From positions 1 through 35,623 of the forward strand of contig JAIYAA010000267.1 of assembly GCA_027489295.1 (NCBI GenBank): 35,623 bases of DNA, written 5' to 3'. The notes under the pieces were generated by a model. It had not been told where the DNA came from. It did not search any database and worked only from the letters and a program-made list of their open reading frames with translations. Positions 17,095-24,012 of the stretch are shown piece by piece; positions within the stretch are counted from its first letter, which is position 1, and each line of letters begins with the position of its first letter. Source of the DNA: Sphingomonadales bacterium (lineage in GTDB: Bacteria; Pseudomonadota; Alphaproteobacteria; Sphingomonadales; Sphingomonadaceae). Both the position numbers and the translations under genes were made by a program.

Positions 17095-17246
17095 TCGAAT
17101 CGCTCCACTTCATCCCCACGGATGCGGAGCAACTTGCCTCCCAGCCGGAAAGCGCGCAATTCGCCGGAGTGGATCAGGGCGTAGACCGTGTCCGTGCCGC
17201 AGCCCCAGTGCCGGGCCAGCGTGGCGACGCTGTAGACCGCCCCCAT
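16926..17246 (-). CDS. Helix-turn-helix excisionase/AlpA-like DNA-binding protein
   Basis: A 106-aa protein whose first half is a MerR/AlpA-type winged helix (MGAVYSVATLARHWGCGTDT, VYALIHSGELRAFRLGGKLL, RIRGDEVERF), the form used by excisionases and integrase regulators. The ATG at 17246 is preceded by GGAGGG, a strong ribosome site, and overlaps the previous stop as TAATG. The second half (about residues 52-106) is low-complexity and read through the 5' end of the integrase gene in another frame, a 169-base overlap. Its place directly before the integrase suggests a role in excision or directionality, by analogy with xis-int pairs. An alternative is a simple regulator of integrase. Confidence 0.8.
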   Translation of the reverse strand: MGAVYSVATLARHWGCGTDTVYALIHSGELRAFRLGGKLLRIRGDEVERFECQTTACNDTGESSRSSGSRMDDATDIRLERLIERQPRPQLVHSGSGARPAGQPTQ

Positions 17247-17608
17247 TATTCTTCCCTCCGGAGCATTGAGAGGATGGCCCGAGCTAGGGTGCGACACTGC
17301 TGCTCCGCCTCTCCTGGGATGCATTCGAGCACGCGACGCTCCCAATCCTCTTGCGTCCACTTTTCATTCGGCGGGCCGCGACGTTCTCGCCCGTCAATCG
17401 TGGCGTGGCCGTGCAGCGCGATCACCCTCGCTACCTCTTCCTCGGTTGGTAGAGGGTGGGAGGTGCGGGTGTTCCAGACCTCGATACCTTCGTCGCTGTC
17501 GTCGCCCCAGCCCGCTTGCGCGCCGCATTGATTACACTCGACGTACTTCTTTGCGACGGCCAAGTCGGTGCCCTGGCAGAACGGGCACGGCTTCAGTTCC
17601 TTGCTCAT
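17246..17608 (-). CDS. Lar-like (restriction alleviation-type) zinc protein
   Basis: A 120-aa protein whose N-terminus (LKPCPFCQGTDL, then YVECNQCGAQAGWGDD) has the four-cysteine zinc ribbon of the Lar/restriction-alleviation family found in many phages. The Rac prophage founder protein moderates EcoKI restriction. The remainder (PTEEEVARVIALHGHATIDG and a helical tail) is not part of that domain and has no recognised function. The start ATGA overlaps the stop of the upstream gene and the stop overlaps the HTH gene. Lar-like domains are widespread and loosely annotated, so the anti-restriction role is only possible. Confidence 0.7.
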   Translation of the reverse strand: MSKELKPCPFCQGTDLAVAKKYVECNQCGAQAGWGDDSDEGIEVWNTRTSHPLPTEEEVARVIALHGHATIDGRERRGPPNEKWTQEDWERRVLECIPGEAEQQCRTLARAILSMLRREE

Positions 17609-17886
17609 ACTGGTTCCTTAGAGATGAGGGAGAGGATCTCTTCGGCGCAATCCTCGGATATGCTGGCGATCAGATCGCATACCCCGTCACTGCTGTCGTA
17701 ATCCACAGAGCGGCGAAAGCTCTTCGCGCGTTTCTGTAGCTTCTCCGCCGCCTCTCTCAGTGCATCGGTGCGTGCTTGGGTGAGAGCAGAGCGGAATGTA
17801 TCAAGTAGGGCTTGTGCCTCTGGCGAGCAGCGTTTGATGCGCTCCAAAAGGGCCGCGTATTCCGCTGCCCGGTCCTTGTTATCCAT
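17605..17886 (-). CDS. Hypothetical phage protein (93 aa, helical)
   Basis: An unrecognised 93-aa acidic/basic helical protein starting MDNKDRAAEYAALLERIKRC, with an alpha-helical middle (TQARTDALREAAEKLQKRAK) and an acidic end (EDCAEEILSLISKEPV). It overlaps its downstream neighbour by ATGA and its upstream neighbour by eight bases (ATGGATAA). The upstream gene begins with the same MDNKD codons. GGAG is found about 12 bases upstream of the ATG. It could be a small regulator or host-takeover protein; nothing in the sequence says which. Confidence 0.7.
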   Translation of the reverse strand: MDNKDRAAEYAALLERIKRCSPEAQALLDTFRSALTQARTDALREAAEKLQKRAKSFRRSVDYDSSDGVCDLIASISEDCAEEILSLISKEPV

Positions 17887-18241
17887 TGTGTTGGTTCTCC
17901 GGGGTGGAGTTGGGCGATGCCTCTCCGAGGCCCGCGCTACCCGAGCTTCGCTCCGAGCCCGTGCCGGTCTCGGCCATTCGGCGGGTATCGCTATCGCAGT
18001 CGAGCGCCATTTCAGCGATGATGTCCGACACCTCGGCGTTGATGCGCCAAATCTCTTGATTGCGGTCGGAGGGGCTCAGATCGCCCCAACTGTCCAGCAC
18101 CGCCATGACGCCCATCAGCCGATCAGACCAACGCGCTACCGCACTAGGGATCGAAGCGGCGGAGCCGGCGAGACTGCTTGCAGGCTCGACCGAAGGCGAG
18201 AGCCCGTCCCGGAGGGAGTGCCCTAAATCCTTGTTATCCAT
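17879..18241 (-). CDS. Hypothetical phage protein (120 aa)
   Basis: An unrecognised 120-aa protein. I chose the ATG at 18241 because GGAGGAG lies just upstream and the junction with the previous gene is an eight-base overlap (ATGGATAA); the longer frame to 18301 lies inside that gene. The N-terminus and C-terminus are serine- and glycine-rich, and the middle (RWSDRLMGVMAVLDSWGDLS, INAEVSDIIAEMALDCDSDT) appears helical. It shares the opening MDNKD and the 14-base start region with the gene at 17605-17886, although the rest is different. Confidence 0.65.
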   Translation of the reverse strand: MDNKDLGHSLRDGLSPSVEPASSLAGSAASIPSAVARWSDRLMGVMAVLDSWGDLSPSDRNQEIWRINAEVSDIIAEMALDCDSDTRRMAETGTGSERSSGSAGLGEASPNSTPENQHNG

Positions 18242-18590
18242 CCTTCTTCTCCTCCAAGATGCGGCGGACTGCGGAAACCTCCTCTGCCGACATGTCCACA
18301 CAGCGGCGGCGGCTTACTTCCATCTCACCAGCCTCAATCTTCGCCAGCGCCTCGGCGGCGCCTTCGAGCGTGTTCACGTCGCACGGCAGCCCGAAGATCA
18401 GGTTGCACGGTCCGCGAACGCCGCGCTCCAGATCGGCAATAGTGTAGAGGTAGGTTCGCTGGGCATTGAACGGCTTCGTCATGATGGCGAACCGGTCATT
18501 ATGCGCCATGATCGTGTAGCGCTGGCGCTCTCCGTCGAGCTTTACCCGCGCATTCCCCGCGATCTCTTTCGCACGCTCTAGGTCAGACAT
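18234..18590 (-). CDS. Hypothetical phage protein (118 aa)
   Basis: An unrecognised 118-aa protein, MSDLERAKEIAGNARVKLDG onwards, with a beta-rich centre (RYTIMAHNDRFAIMTKPFNA, TYLYTIADLERGVRGPCNLI) and a helical end (EGAAEALAKIEAGEME). Similar small proteins occur in alphaproteobacterial prophages as far as I can recall, without known function. The ATG at 18590 overlaps the upstream stop by eight bases (ATGTCTGA). The frame continues upstream through the next gene, which I regard as non-coding in this frame. Confidence 0.7.
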   Translation of the reverse strand: MSDLERAKEIAGNARVKLDGERQRYTIMAHNDRFAIMTKPFNAQRTYLYTIADLERGVRGPCNLIFGLPCDVNTLEGAAEALAKIEAGEMEVSRRRCVDMSAEEVSAVRRILEEKKDG

Positions 18591-18774
18591 GGCGGTTCCT
18601 ATCGAAATCTCGAAGCTGGCGTTCGCCATGCTCCATGCACAATTGGGCCAACCGGCTTGCGAACTTCTGTCCCGCCGGAGTCCGGAAGATGCTCCCCTCG
18701 CAGATCGCGATGATTGCATGCGCGGTATTGAGGTCGCACAAGGCATCCCGCGCCTTCTGTTCCCGGTCAGACAT
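18583..18774 (-). CDS. Small hypothetical phage protein (63 aa)
   Basis: A 63-aa protein, MSDREQKARDALCDLNTAHA, with a predicted helix-rich fold and no recognised family. It starts at the ATG at 18774, overlapping the upstream stop by eight bases, and ends overlapping the next gene by the same eight bases (ATGTCTGA). Coding is supported by this tight packing, more than by similarity. Confidence 0.6.
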   Translation of the reverse strand: MSDREQKARDALCDLNTAHAIIAICEGSIFRTPAGQKFASRLAQLCMEHGERQLRDFDRNRHV

Positions 18775-19633
18775 GCTGACTGTTGAGTGCTGCGAGGATT
18801 GCATCCAGCGCCGTTTCGCCACGACCGACGATTTCCCACTCGCGATCGTTGATCGACCCGCTCTCACGATGCACGCGCCACTCGACGCTCTGATCGTCAT
18901 CGTCGCCGTACATCGGCGAATAGTGCTGCAGGCTAAGCCTGTGCTGGCCGCTAAACCACTCCAGCGCCTCCCGCACAGCATCCCCGGTGGATGGGGTGGC
19001 ATACTGGTGACGGGCGGAACCGGCGCAATAGCCGTTCGCATCCGCCCACTGCTCTACTGGGCTCTTCTCCCCACCGATATTGTCGGCAACAGGGTTGCTT
19101 ACCTCGGAGGGGGTGGAGAGGGCGGCGCGGAGGATGCCAATTACCGTCGCAGCTTCCTCCATGGCATCCACGACCGAACGTGCGCCATTTTTCGCGGCAT
19201 CAGTGACACCCGGCTTGCGTTCGAGATAGCCCAAGTGGCCAACCGCAGAACAGCGCGCGTAACCCAGCCGGGAAAGCAATGCGTCCAGTTCGATCCACGT
19301 CCAGCCCCGGCAATCGGCGAGAGCCGCCGCCTTGATGGCAGCAGACGCAATAGCGGAAATCCCCTCCGGATCTCCCACGGCGTATTCGTCCATTAGGGTG
19401 TCACGGACTGCACCTTCTACCGCCTCCCTCAACTTCTGGTTCTCAGCACTCAGTGAGGATGTGGATGTCTCGCGGGTCAGCGCAGCGATAACCGTATCCA
19501 CGATTGCGAGATTGATCGAGTTATCATGATCGCGGCCGTATTCAGCCGACCAATAAAGATCGCCCGCCGCTGGGCTGTTCAGGTAAGCTTTGACAGCCTT
19601 CGCTGCCGCTTCACGGTCTGCATTAGTGGTCAT
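18767..19633 (-). CDS. Hypothetical phage protein (288 aa)
   Basis: A 288-aa protein without a recognised overall family. The N-terminal region (NADREAAAKAVKAYLNSPAA) and two central helical stretches (SLSAENQKLREAVEGAVRDT, GISAIASAAIKAAALADCRG) are followed by a C-terminal piece, ESGSINDREWEIVGRGETAL, of a type seen in phage proteins that end many modular hypothetical genes. It starts at ATG 19633 with GGAG seven bases before it, overlapping the upstream 45-aa gene by 11 bases. The modular build suggests domain shuffling between phages. Confidence 0.65.
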   Translation of the reverse strand: MTTNADREAAAKAVKAYLNSPAAGDLYWSAEYGRDHDNSINLAIVDTVIAALTRETSTSSLSAENQKLREAVEGAVRDTLMDEYAVGDPEGISAIASAAIKAAALADCRGWTWIELDALLSRLGYARCSAVGHLGYLERKPGVTDAAKNGARSVVDAMEEAATVIGILRAALSTPSEVSNPVADNIGGEKSPVEQWADANGYCAGSARHQYATPSTGDAVREALEWFSGQHRLSLQHYSPMYGDDDDQSVEWRVHRESGSINDREWEIVGRGETALDAILAALNSQHV

Positions 19634-19760
19634 GTTGGGACTCCTGCTTGCGCGGCTCGACCACACGGAACGTCGCTTCGTTCGCGCGCCGGCGACGAAT
19701 GGCCGCGACACAGCGCGCCTCGTGCTCCGGGTTCGGGATGCGGAGGATGTTTGCGGTCAT
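19623..19760 (-). CDS. Very small basic phage protein (45 aa)
   Basis: A 45-aa gene, easily missed because of its length: it begins MTANILRIPNPEHEARCVAA, continues with an arginine-rich stretch and ends in ESQHDH. A GGAG eight bases before the ATG, an ATGA overlap with the upstream gene and an 11-base overlap with the downstream gene support it. The run of four arginines suggests nucleic-acid contact. No family is recognised. Confidence 0.6.
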   Translation of the reverse strand: MTANILRIPNPEHEARCVAAIRRRRANEATFRVVEPRKQESQHDH

Positions 19761-20176
19761 GCTGCTTGCTCCTGCGGAAGTCGCGCGCTGCGGAGATGGC
19801 CGAACTCGCTGATCTCGACCTCGTACCCAGCGTCGCGGTAAGCCTCGATCTCCACCTGCTTCATCAGCTCATAGGTGCGCTCGGCACGGCGGCCCTTGCT
19901 CCAGTCGATGCCGACCTCGTCGGCCATGCTGGTCGCCATCTCGTCCCAGCGGCGCACATAAGTCGGCCAGAAGTTGTCCAGGTCGGCCATCTTGTGGAAG
20001 CGCGGCTTCAGGTGCGGACATGCCTTCAGCAGTCGCAGGCACCGCCCCAGGTCGGCAGGATCAGACGGCGGGCTGCTATGGGTGCGCCGCACGCCGAAGC
20101 CGAGCCACAGCGCGATCGTCTCGGATGAAACACCCGTGTCGTCGCTGCCTAGCCATGTTGCTACTCGCTTGCTCAT
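19757..20176 (-). CDS. Hypothetical phage protein (139 aa)
   Basis: An unrecognised 139-aa protein (MSKRVATWLGSDDTGVSSET onward) with a tryptophan-rich centre (NFWPTYVRRWDEMATSMADE) and a conserved-looking end (KQVEIEAYRDAGYEVEISEF). Two adjacent ATGs exist at 20179 and 20176. I chose the second because GGAGG lies seven bases before it. It is the first gene after the 140-base gap that interrupts the leftward operon, with a hairpin just before its ribosome site. Confidence 0.65.
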   Translation of the reverse strand: MSKRVATWLGSDDTGVSSETIALWLGFGVRRTHSSPPSDPADLGRCLRLLKACPHLKPRFHKMADLDNFWPTYVRRWDEMATSMADEVGIDWSKGRRAERTYELMKQVEIEAYRDAGYEVEISEFGHLRSARLPQEQAA

Positions 20177-20179
20177 CAT

Positions 20180-20319
20180 CTGTCCTCCATGTGCCCCCGC
20201 CGTTTCCAGCGGGGGCGTGGCGACCCGGGGGCTTTGCCCTCTGGGGATTTGCTTGGGCCGGTGCCTATTGGGTCGCGACACCGGCCCGGCGCCTGCGGTG
20301 TGCAGGGGCCTTCAAGGGG
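20180..20319. promoter_or_regulatory. Intergenic gap with two hairpins in the leftward operon
   Basis: This is the only sizeable gap in the leftward arm. It contains a nine-base-pair perfect stem (20255-20263 with 20279-20287, 15-base loop) and an eight-base-pair stem (20193-20200 with 20209-20216, eight-base loop) that ends just before the ribosome site of the next gene. Neither has a T-run. They may modulate transcription or translation between the recombination genes and the distal genes. No promoter is evident. Confidence 0.4.
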
Positions 20320-20541
20320 TTAGAAGGGCACGTCAGAGTCGATCTCGAAGTCCTCGATCTCGACCTTTGGGGTGCTGACGCGGCGCGAGGCCTGCATCAC
20401 GAAGAAGTCGTTGCCGGGGTGGGCCAGAGCGAGCCGCTGAGCCTCTGCCGCCGCGTGTTCGAATGAATAGTGGCGCGCATATGGACGGCTTGGACCTTCG
20501 GGGTTCCAGACGATCCAGAACGGTTCGGATGACTTCGCCAT
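20320..20541 (-). CDS. Small hypothetical phage protein (73 aa)
   Basis: A 73-aa protein MAKSSEPFWIVWNPEGPSRP followed by HYSFEHAAAEAQRLALAHPG and NDFFVMQASRRVS, ending in an acidic tail (EDFEIDSDVPF). Small proteins with this layout of a strand, a helix starting with HAAAEAERLA and a second strand occur in many phages near recombination genes, from memory, with unknown function. The acidic tail ending in DVPF resembles tails of single-strand-binding proteins (typically DDIPF), which is suggestive next to RecT. The ATG at 20541 overlaps the upstream stop; a GTG three bases earlier is less likely. Confidence 0.7.
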   Translation of the reverse strand: MAKSSEPFWIVWNPEGPSRPYARHYSFEHAAAEAQRLALAHPGNDFFVMQASRRVSTPKVEIEDFEIDSDVPF

Positions 20542-20924
20542 CACGCCACCCCCTCAGCCACGCAGGCATAGGTCTGCAGCGCATACTCAGCCCGCGCCGC
20601 CATCCGCTTGACCGTGGCGTTCGCGCCGGGCGTCGTCATGCCGCGGATCTCGGTCAGGATGTCCCGGTAGTGGCCGGCCTGGTCGGTCTTGGCCTGCAGC
20701 TGCTCGGTAAGGACCTTGGCGGTGTGTTCCGCGTCGAGGCGCAGCTGGCGGTTCAGGCGGCTGGCGGCTTGGTAGCCGGCGTTTTCGGCCCCCAGTTCCT
20801 TGATGCGCTTCTTCAGATCGCCGATGGTCTGATCCAGTTCGGCGATGATGAAATCCTTCTGCGCCATGCCATCTTCGTGCGTGCTGCGCGACACCGGCAG
20901 CAGGGCCTTCATCCATGCGAACAT
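20541..20924 (-). CDS. Coiled-coil hypothetical phage protein (127 aa)
   Basis: A 127-aa protein with a long predicted coiled coil (FIIAELDQTIGDLKKRIKEL, then RLDAEHTAKVLTEQLQAKTD) and a helical end. The start is the second of two ATGs (20924), six bases after GGGAGG and overlapping the RecT stop. It has no recognised enzymatic motif. Its place between the RecT-like gene and a small acidic-tailed gene suggests a structural or accessory role in recombination, which is inference. Confidence 0.65.
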   Translation of the reverse strand: MFAWMKALLPVSRSTHEDGMAQKDFIIAELDQTIGDLKKRIKELGAENAGYQAASRLNRQLRLDAEHTAKVLTEQLQAKTDQAGHYRDILTEIRGMTTPGANATVKRMAARAEYALQTYACVAEGVA

Positions 20925-21703
20925 CATTCGCCTCCCATCTTGCTGAGCATGTCGTCGGTGATGCGGTCGGGATCGGTCCCGTCGTGTTGGTCGCCGTGTT
21001 CCGCATCCGCGCGTCCGGTCTGGGGCTCGTCGGTCACTTCGCCGGTTGCGGCGTCGTAGGCGTCGCCGCTGGCCTGGTGCTCGAGCATCGCGGCGGTGAG
21101 CGGGGTGGCGGCAGGGGCGGACAGCCGGCCGCCGTCCATTGGCTGATAGTCGCGCACCTCTTCCACGATATGCAGGCCGCGCAGCACGTCGGCGAACCCA
21201 TCGCGGAGAGCGAAAGCGCGGGCACGCATCTGGCGCATGCGGGCGGGATACTGGGTCCACGGGCCTGCCTTGCCGGCCAGCCCCGCCTTCTTGGCGTCGT
21301 CCATGCTGAACGAGCGCACGATCGGCGTCGCCCGGCCCTTCCGCTTCACCGTGCAGGTGGCAGTCGCGCCGTCGTCGGTCTCCTCCATGTCCTCCAGCAG
21401 ACCGGAAGCCTGGACGAGCCCCAGCGCGCCGTCGCCCCAGATCGAGGGGTTGTTGCCGATGACGGCGATGGACTGCAGCGCAGCCATGGGGGTCAGGCCG
21501 ACCTCGGCGCCGGCCATCATACCGACCATGATCTTGTTCTGATCCTGCCCGTAGGACTTCGGGGTCATGCCCGACGACGCCAGCGCCCCCGCGAGCCGCC
21601 ATGCTTCATCGAGCGTCTGGGGGATGAATGCCGCCAGCTTGGCGCCGGCCTGGACCTGCGTCTTGCGCGGCGCGTCGGTGGTGGTGACTGCTTGGCTTGC
21701 CAT
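20924..21703 (-). CDS. recT: RecT-like single-strand annealing protein
   Basis: A 259-aa protein with the core of the RecT/Bet family of phage single-strand annealing proteins. The diagnostic stretch is KIMVGMMAGAEVGLTPMAAL with QSIAVIGNNPSIWGDGALGL near residues 58-97, followed by TVKRKGRATPIVRSFSMDDA, GPWTQYPARMRQMRARAFAL and RDGFADVLRGLHIVEEV. It pairs complementary single strands left by a 5'-3' exonuclease, and such an exonuclease-like gene lies immediately upstream. The acidic C-terminus (about 210-259) is variable in the family. The ATG at 21703 overlaps the exonuclease stop (TAATG); the longer frame reaches into that gene and is rejected. Confidence 0.88.
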   Translation of the reverse strand: MASQAVTTTDAPRKTQVQAGAKLAAFIPQTLDEAWRLAGALASSGMTPKSYGQDQNKIMVGMMAGAEVGLTPMAALQSIAVIGNNPSIWGDGALGLVQASGLLEDMEETDDGATATCTVKRKGRATPIVRSFSMDDAKKAGLAGKAGPWTQYPARMRQMRARAFALRDGFADVLRGLHIVEEVRDYQPMDGGRLSAPAATPLTAAMLEHQASGDAYDAATGEVTDEPQTGRADAEHGDQHDGTDPDRITDDMLSKMGGE

Positions 21704-22764
21704 TATGCTGCTTCCTTCTCGATTGCGTTCTCGATTTGCTTCCGCGCCCAGCCGCTGATCCCGCACGGCGCGGGCGCGTCGGCGTATCCAGGCCAGCGGT
21801 CTTCGCTCAGGCACTTCGCGAACAGGTCGATGGCGCGGCGGTTGAGCGCGCGCCCGTAGGCGATGTCCTCGGCGGGCAACTCCCAGAGCGCGACCGGCAA
21901 ATAATCGCCGGTCTCCCAGCCCTTGCCGGGCTTCTCCACCACCGGATGCAGGTAGTTCGTCGGCGGGACGAAGCCGGGGAACAGCGCGCGGATGGCATCG
22001 GCGCAAGCGTGCAGACCGTCCATTTCCAGCGCGGCAGACTGCGCATAGCGGTACTTCGTCACGTCGCTCTGGAACCCGCTGTGGCTTGCGTCCGTGGTCG
22101 ACTTGACGTTGACGCCGATCGGGCGACCGAACGGTATCCAGTCCGGGCGGCAGCGCAGCCACACGCCGGTTTCCGCGTCCTGCCATGCCAGCGTCACCTC
22201 GGCCACGCCCTGCGACAGCAGCGCGTTGGCTCCGGGATGTTCACGCATCGCCTTGACCATGGCCGTGATGTGCAGGTGCTGCTCGGCGGTGATCAGCGTT
22301 GCACCGGCGGCCTCTGCGTCGTCAGCGGCGTCGATCTCGTCGGCCTGCTTGACCTTGGCTGCGCGACTGAAGCCTTCCGGCAGCCGGTGATAGATCGCCG
22401 GGTCGGCCCAGCGTGCGGGCTCCAGAAGCGCGTCGTGGAAGGCCGCACCGAACACCAGCGCCTCGGTCTTGGGCGACGCCCTGCGGTTCGGGTTGAGCGT
22501 CGAGCCCTCCCAGAAGTGGCGCGGGCTGCATCCCTTCGTCTGCAGGTCGTTGAACGTCACCAGCTTCTTCAGGCCGGTGCTGCTGATCGACGGGCCTGGG
22601 CAGATCTCGACTGGGCCATGATAGGCGTCGATGCTGATGTCCGGATACGCGCCGGCCGCGGTGATCAGCGGTCCAGCCTTGGGAGCTTCGGCGGCCGGTG
22701 CCGGATCCGCGGAAGGCGTCGCCTCCTCGCTCGGCACGAAGTCGAATGCGAACGGGTTCTCCAT
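21703..22764 (-). CDS. PD-(D/E)XK exonuclease-like protein (RecE/DUF3799 type)
   Basis: A 353-aa protein similar to the nuclease domain of RecE-type phage exonucleases. Expected features are SISSTGLKKLVTFNDL, the conserved His in LVFGAAFHDALLEP (about 108), the aspartate in LRCRPDWIPFG (about 207) and the D-x-K motif. Here the last reads GVNVKSTTDAS, so the acidic residue of the motif is Asn (AAC codon) with the Lys kept. The following helix SGFQSDVTKYRYAQSAAL matches the family. The protein may thus be weakened or inactive, or may use another acidic residue. It forms a recE-recT-like pair with the next gene. The first 40 residues are Pro/Ala-rich and not conserved. Confidence 0.85.
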   Translation of the reverse strand: MENPFAFDFVPSEEATPSADPAPAAEAPKAGPLITAAGAYPDISIDAYHGPVEICPGPSISSTGLKKLVTFNDLQTKGCSPRHFWEGSTLNPNRRASPKTEALVFGAAFHDALLEPARWADPAIYHRLPEGFSRAAKVKQADEIDAADDAEAAGATLITAEQHLHITAMVKAMREHPGANALLSQGVAEVTLAWQDAETGVWLRCRPDWIPFGRPIGVNVKSTTDASHSGFQSDVTKYRYAQSAALEMDGLHACADAIRALFPGFVPPTNYLHPVVEKPGKGWETGDYLPVALWELPAEDIAYGRALNRRAIDLFAKCLSEDRWPGYADAPAPCGISGWARKQIENAIEKEAA

Positions 22765-22766
22765 GG

Positions 22767-23900
22767 TCAGAACTCCAACCGAACGGCGGGGATCTCACCG
22801 GCGATGATCGCCAGCACGAGCTTCTTCGCGGTGTCCTCGTCGACGCCGCAGGACATGATCGCGGCCTTGGCGCGCGACTTGACCGCAGTCCGGTGCTCCT
22901 GATCGGCCTGGCGCTTGGCCTGCTCGTCGGCGATGCGCCGGGTCTCGGCGGCGCGGGCGGCTTCCTCGCGAGCGATGCGGTCGCGTTCGGCCTGCGCAGC
23001 GCGTTCGGCATCCTCCGCACGGCGGCGCTCGGCGGCCAGCTGCTCGGCGTGCTCGCGCTCGACGCGCGCACGTTCGGCGGCGGCAGCTTCAGCCTTGGCG
23101 CGCTCGATGCGCTCGGCTTCAGCCTTCTCAGCAGCGGCACGGCGTTCCTCTTCGGCTTTGGCGTGGGCCTCGGCCTCGGCAGCGGCACGCTCGGCAGCTT
23201 CCTTCTCCGCCTGCGCACGCGCGGCAGCTTCGTCGGCCAGCCGGTCGGCTTCAGCACGAGCGGCCGCCTCGGCGCGCAGTCGCTCCAGCTCGGCGCGCTC
23301 GGCTTCCTCGCGGGTCAGCCGGGCCAGCGCAGTCGATAGCGCCTGGATCGTCGCCCCCTTCACCGCCGAGGCCTCGGCGAACAGATCGTCGCCGATATCG
23401 TCCGCGTTGATCGCGGTGTTGAACACCTCGTTGCCGCGGGCGCGCACGGTTGCAGCCGTATCGTCGAGCGTGACGGTGGCGGCGTTCTTAAGCTGGGCGA
23501 TCAGCGCATTGCCGCGCTCGATGCGGGCCTTCTCCGCCTCTTCCCACTCGGTCAGGGGCGCGCGCACCTCCGCAGCCAGCGCGGTCAGACGCTCCTCGAT
23601 TACCTTGCCAGCGTCGTTCGCAGCCTTGACCTTCTCGCGCCAGTCAGCGGTCAGGGTCAGGCGGGCCTTGTCTATCGCCGTCTTGGACCGAACTACCTTG
23701 GCGGCCATCGCGCGGATCTCGTCGCGGCCCTTGGCGGTGCTGGTGTCCGCGACGAGCTTGTCCGTCTCCGCCTTCATCCTGGTGTAGAAGGCGTCGAACT
23801 TCTGCTGGTCGAGCAGGACGAGGCCGGGGTTCTGGGTGACGGCGACGACGATGTCGTTGGTCGCCGAGGTTTCCGGCGGGAGCAGTTCAGCGGTTGCCAT
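22767..23900 (-). CDS. Long coiled-coil phage protein (DUF1351-like)
   Basis: A 377-aa protein. The first 190 residues are a mixed helical domain (VLLDQQKFDAFYTRMKAETD, AKGRDEIRAMAAKVVRSKTA) like the N-terminal part of DUF1351-type phage proteins. Then comes about 130 residues of Ala/Glu/Arg coiled coil, and a compact end (MSCGVDEDTAKKLVLAIIAG) that is probably a small folded domain. Such proteins are regularly found beside phage recombination genes, and a role in the recombination complex is likely but unproven. Heptad repetition explains the low-complexity DNA at 22900-23300. The ATG at 23900 has TCCTATGG-type context with a weak ribosome site. Confidence 0.8.
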   Translation of the reverse strand: MATAELLPPETSATNDIVVAVTQNPGLVLLDQQKFDAFYTRMKAETDKLVADTSTAKGRDEIRAMAAKVVRSKTAIDKARLTLTADWREKVKAANDAGKVIEERLTALAAEVRAPLTEWEEAEKARIERGNALIAQLKNAATVTLDDTAATVRARGNEVFNTAINADDIGDDLFAEASAVKGATIQALSTALARLTREEAERAELERLRAEAAARAEADRLADEAAARAQAEKEAAERAAAEAEAHAKAEEERRAAAEKAEAERIERAKAEAAAAERARVEREHAEQLAAERRRAEDAERAAQAERDRIAREEAARAAETRRIADEQAKRQADQEHRTAVKSRAKAAIMSCGVDEDTAKKLVLAIIAGEIPAVRLEF

Positions 23901-24012
23901 AGGACGACTTCCTCTCGTTCCAGACCCGCCAGATGCGGGCGTAGCTGTGGGCGGACACCGCGAGCGCGATGGGCCCGGCGGCGATGAAGGGGGCGTAGAG
24001 GGCGGCGGTCAT
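23887..24012 (-). CDS. Very small membrane protein (41 aa)
   Basis: A 41-aa protein (MTAALYAPFIAAGPIALAVS, then AHSYARIWRVWNERK) with one membrane-spanning helix and a basic tail. The ATG at 24012 overlaps the HNH gene stop and the end overlaps the coiled-coil gene start by 14 bases. The function is unknown. Its size and position fit an accessory phage gene, but coding evidence is modest. Confidence 0.5.
   Translation of the reverse strand: MTAALYAPFIAAGPIALAVSAHSYARIWRVWNERKSSYGNR

Noticed and set aside
17873..18243. TTATCCAT motifs considered as DnaA boxes
   Set aside because: They differ from TTATCCACA and are simply the start codons of two genes read on the other strand.
22900..23300. 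Apparent tandem repetition in the coiled-coil gene
   Set aside because: It follows from alanine/glutamate/arginine heptads; no constant unit or spacer is present, so it is not a CRISPR array or a satellite.
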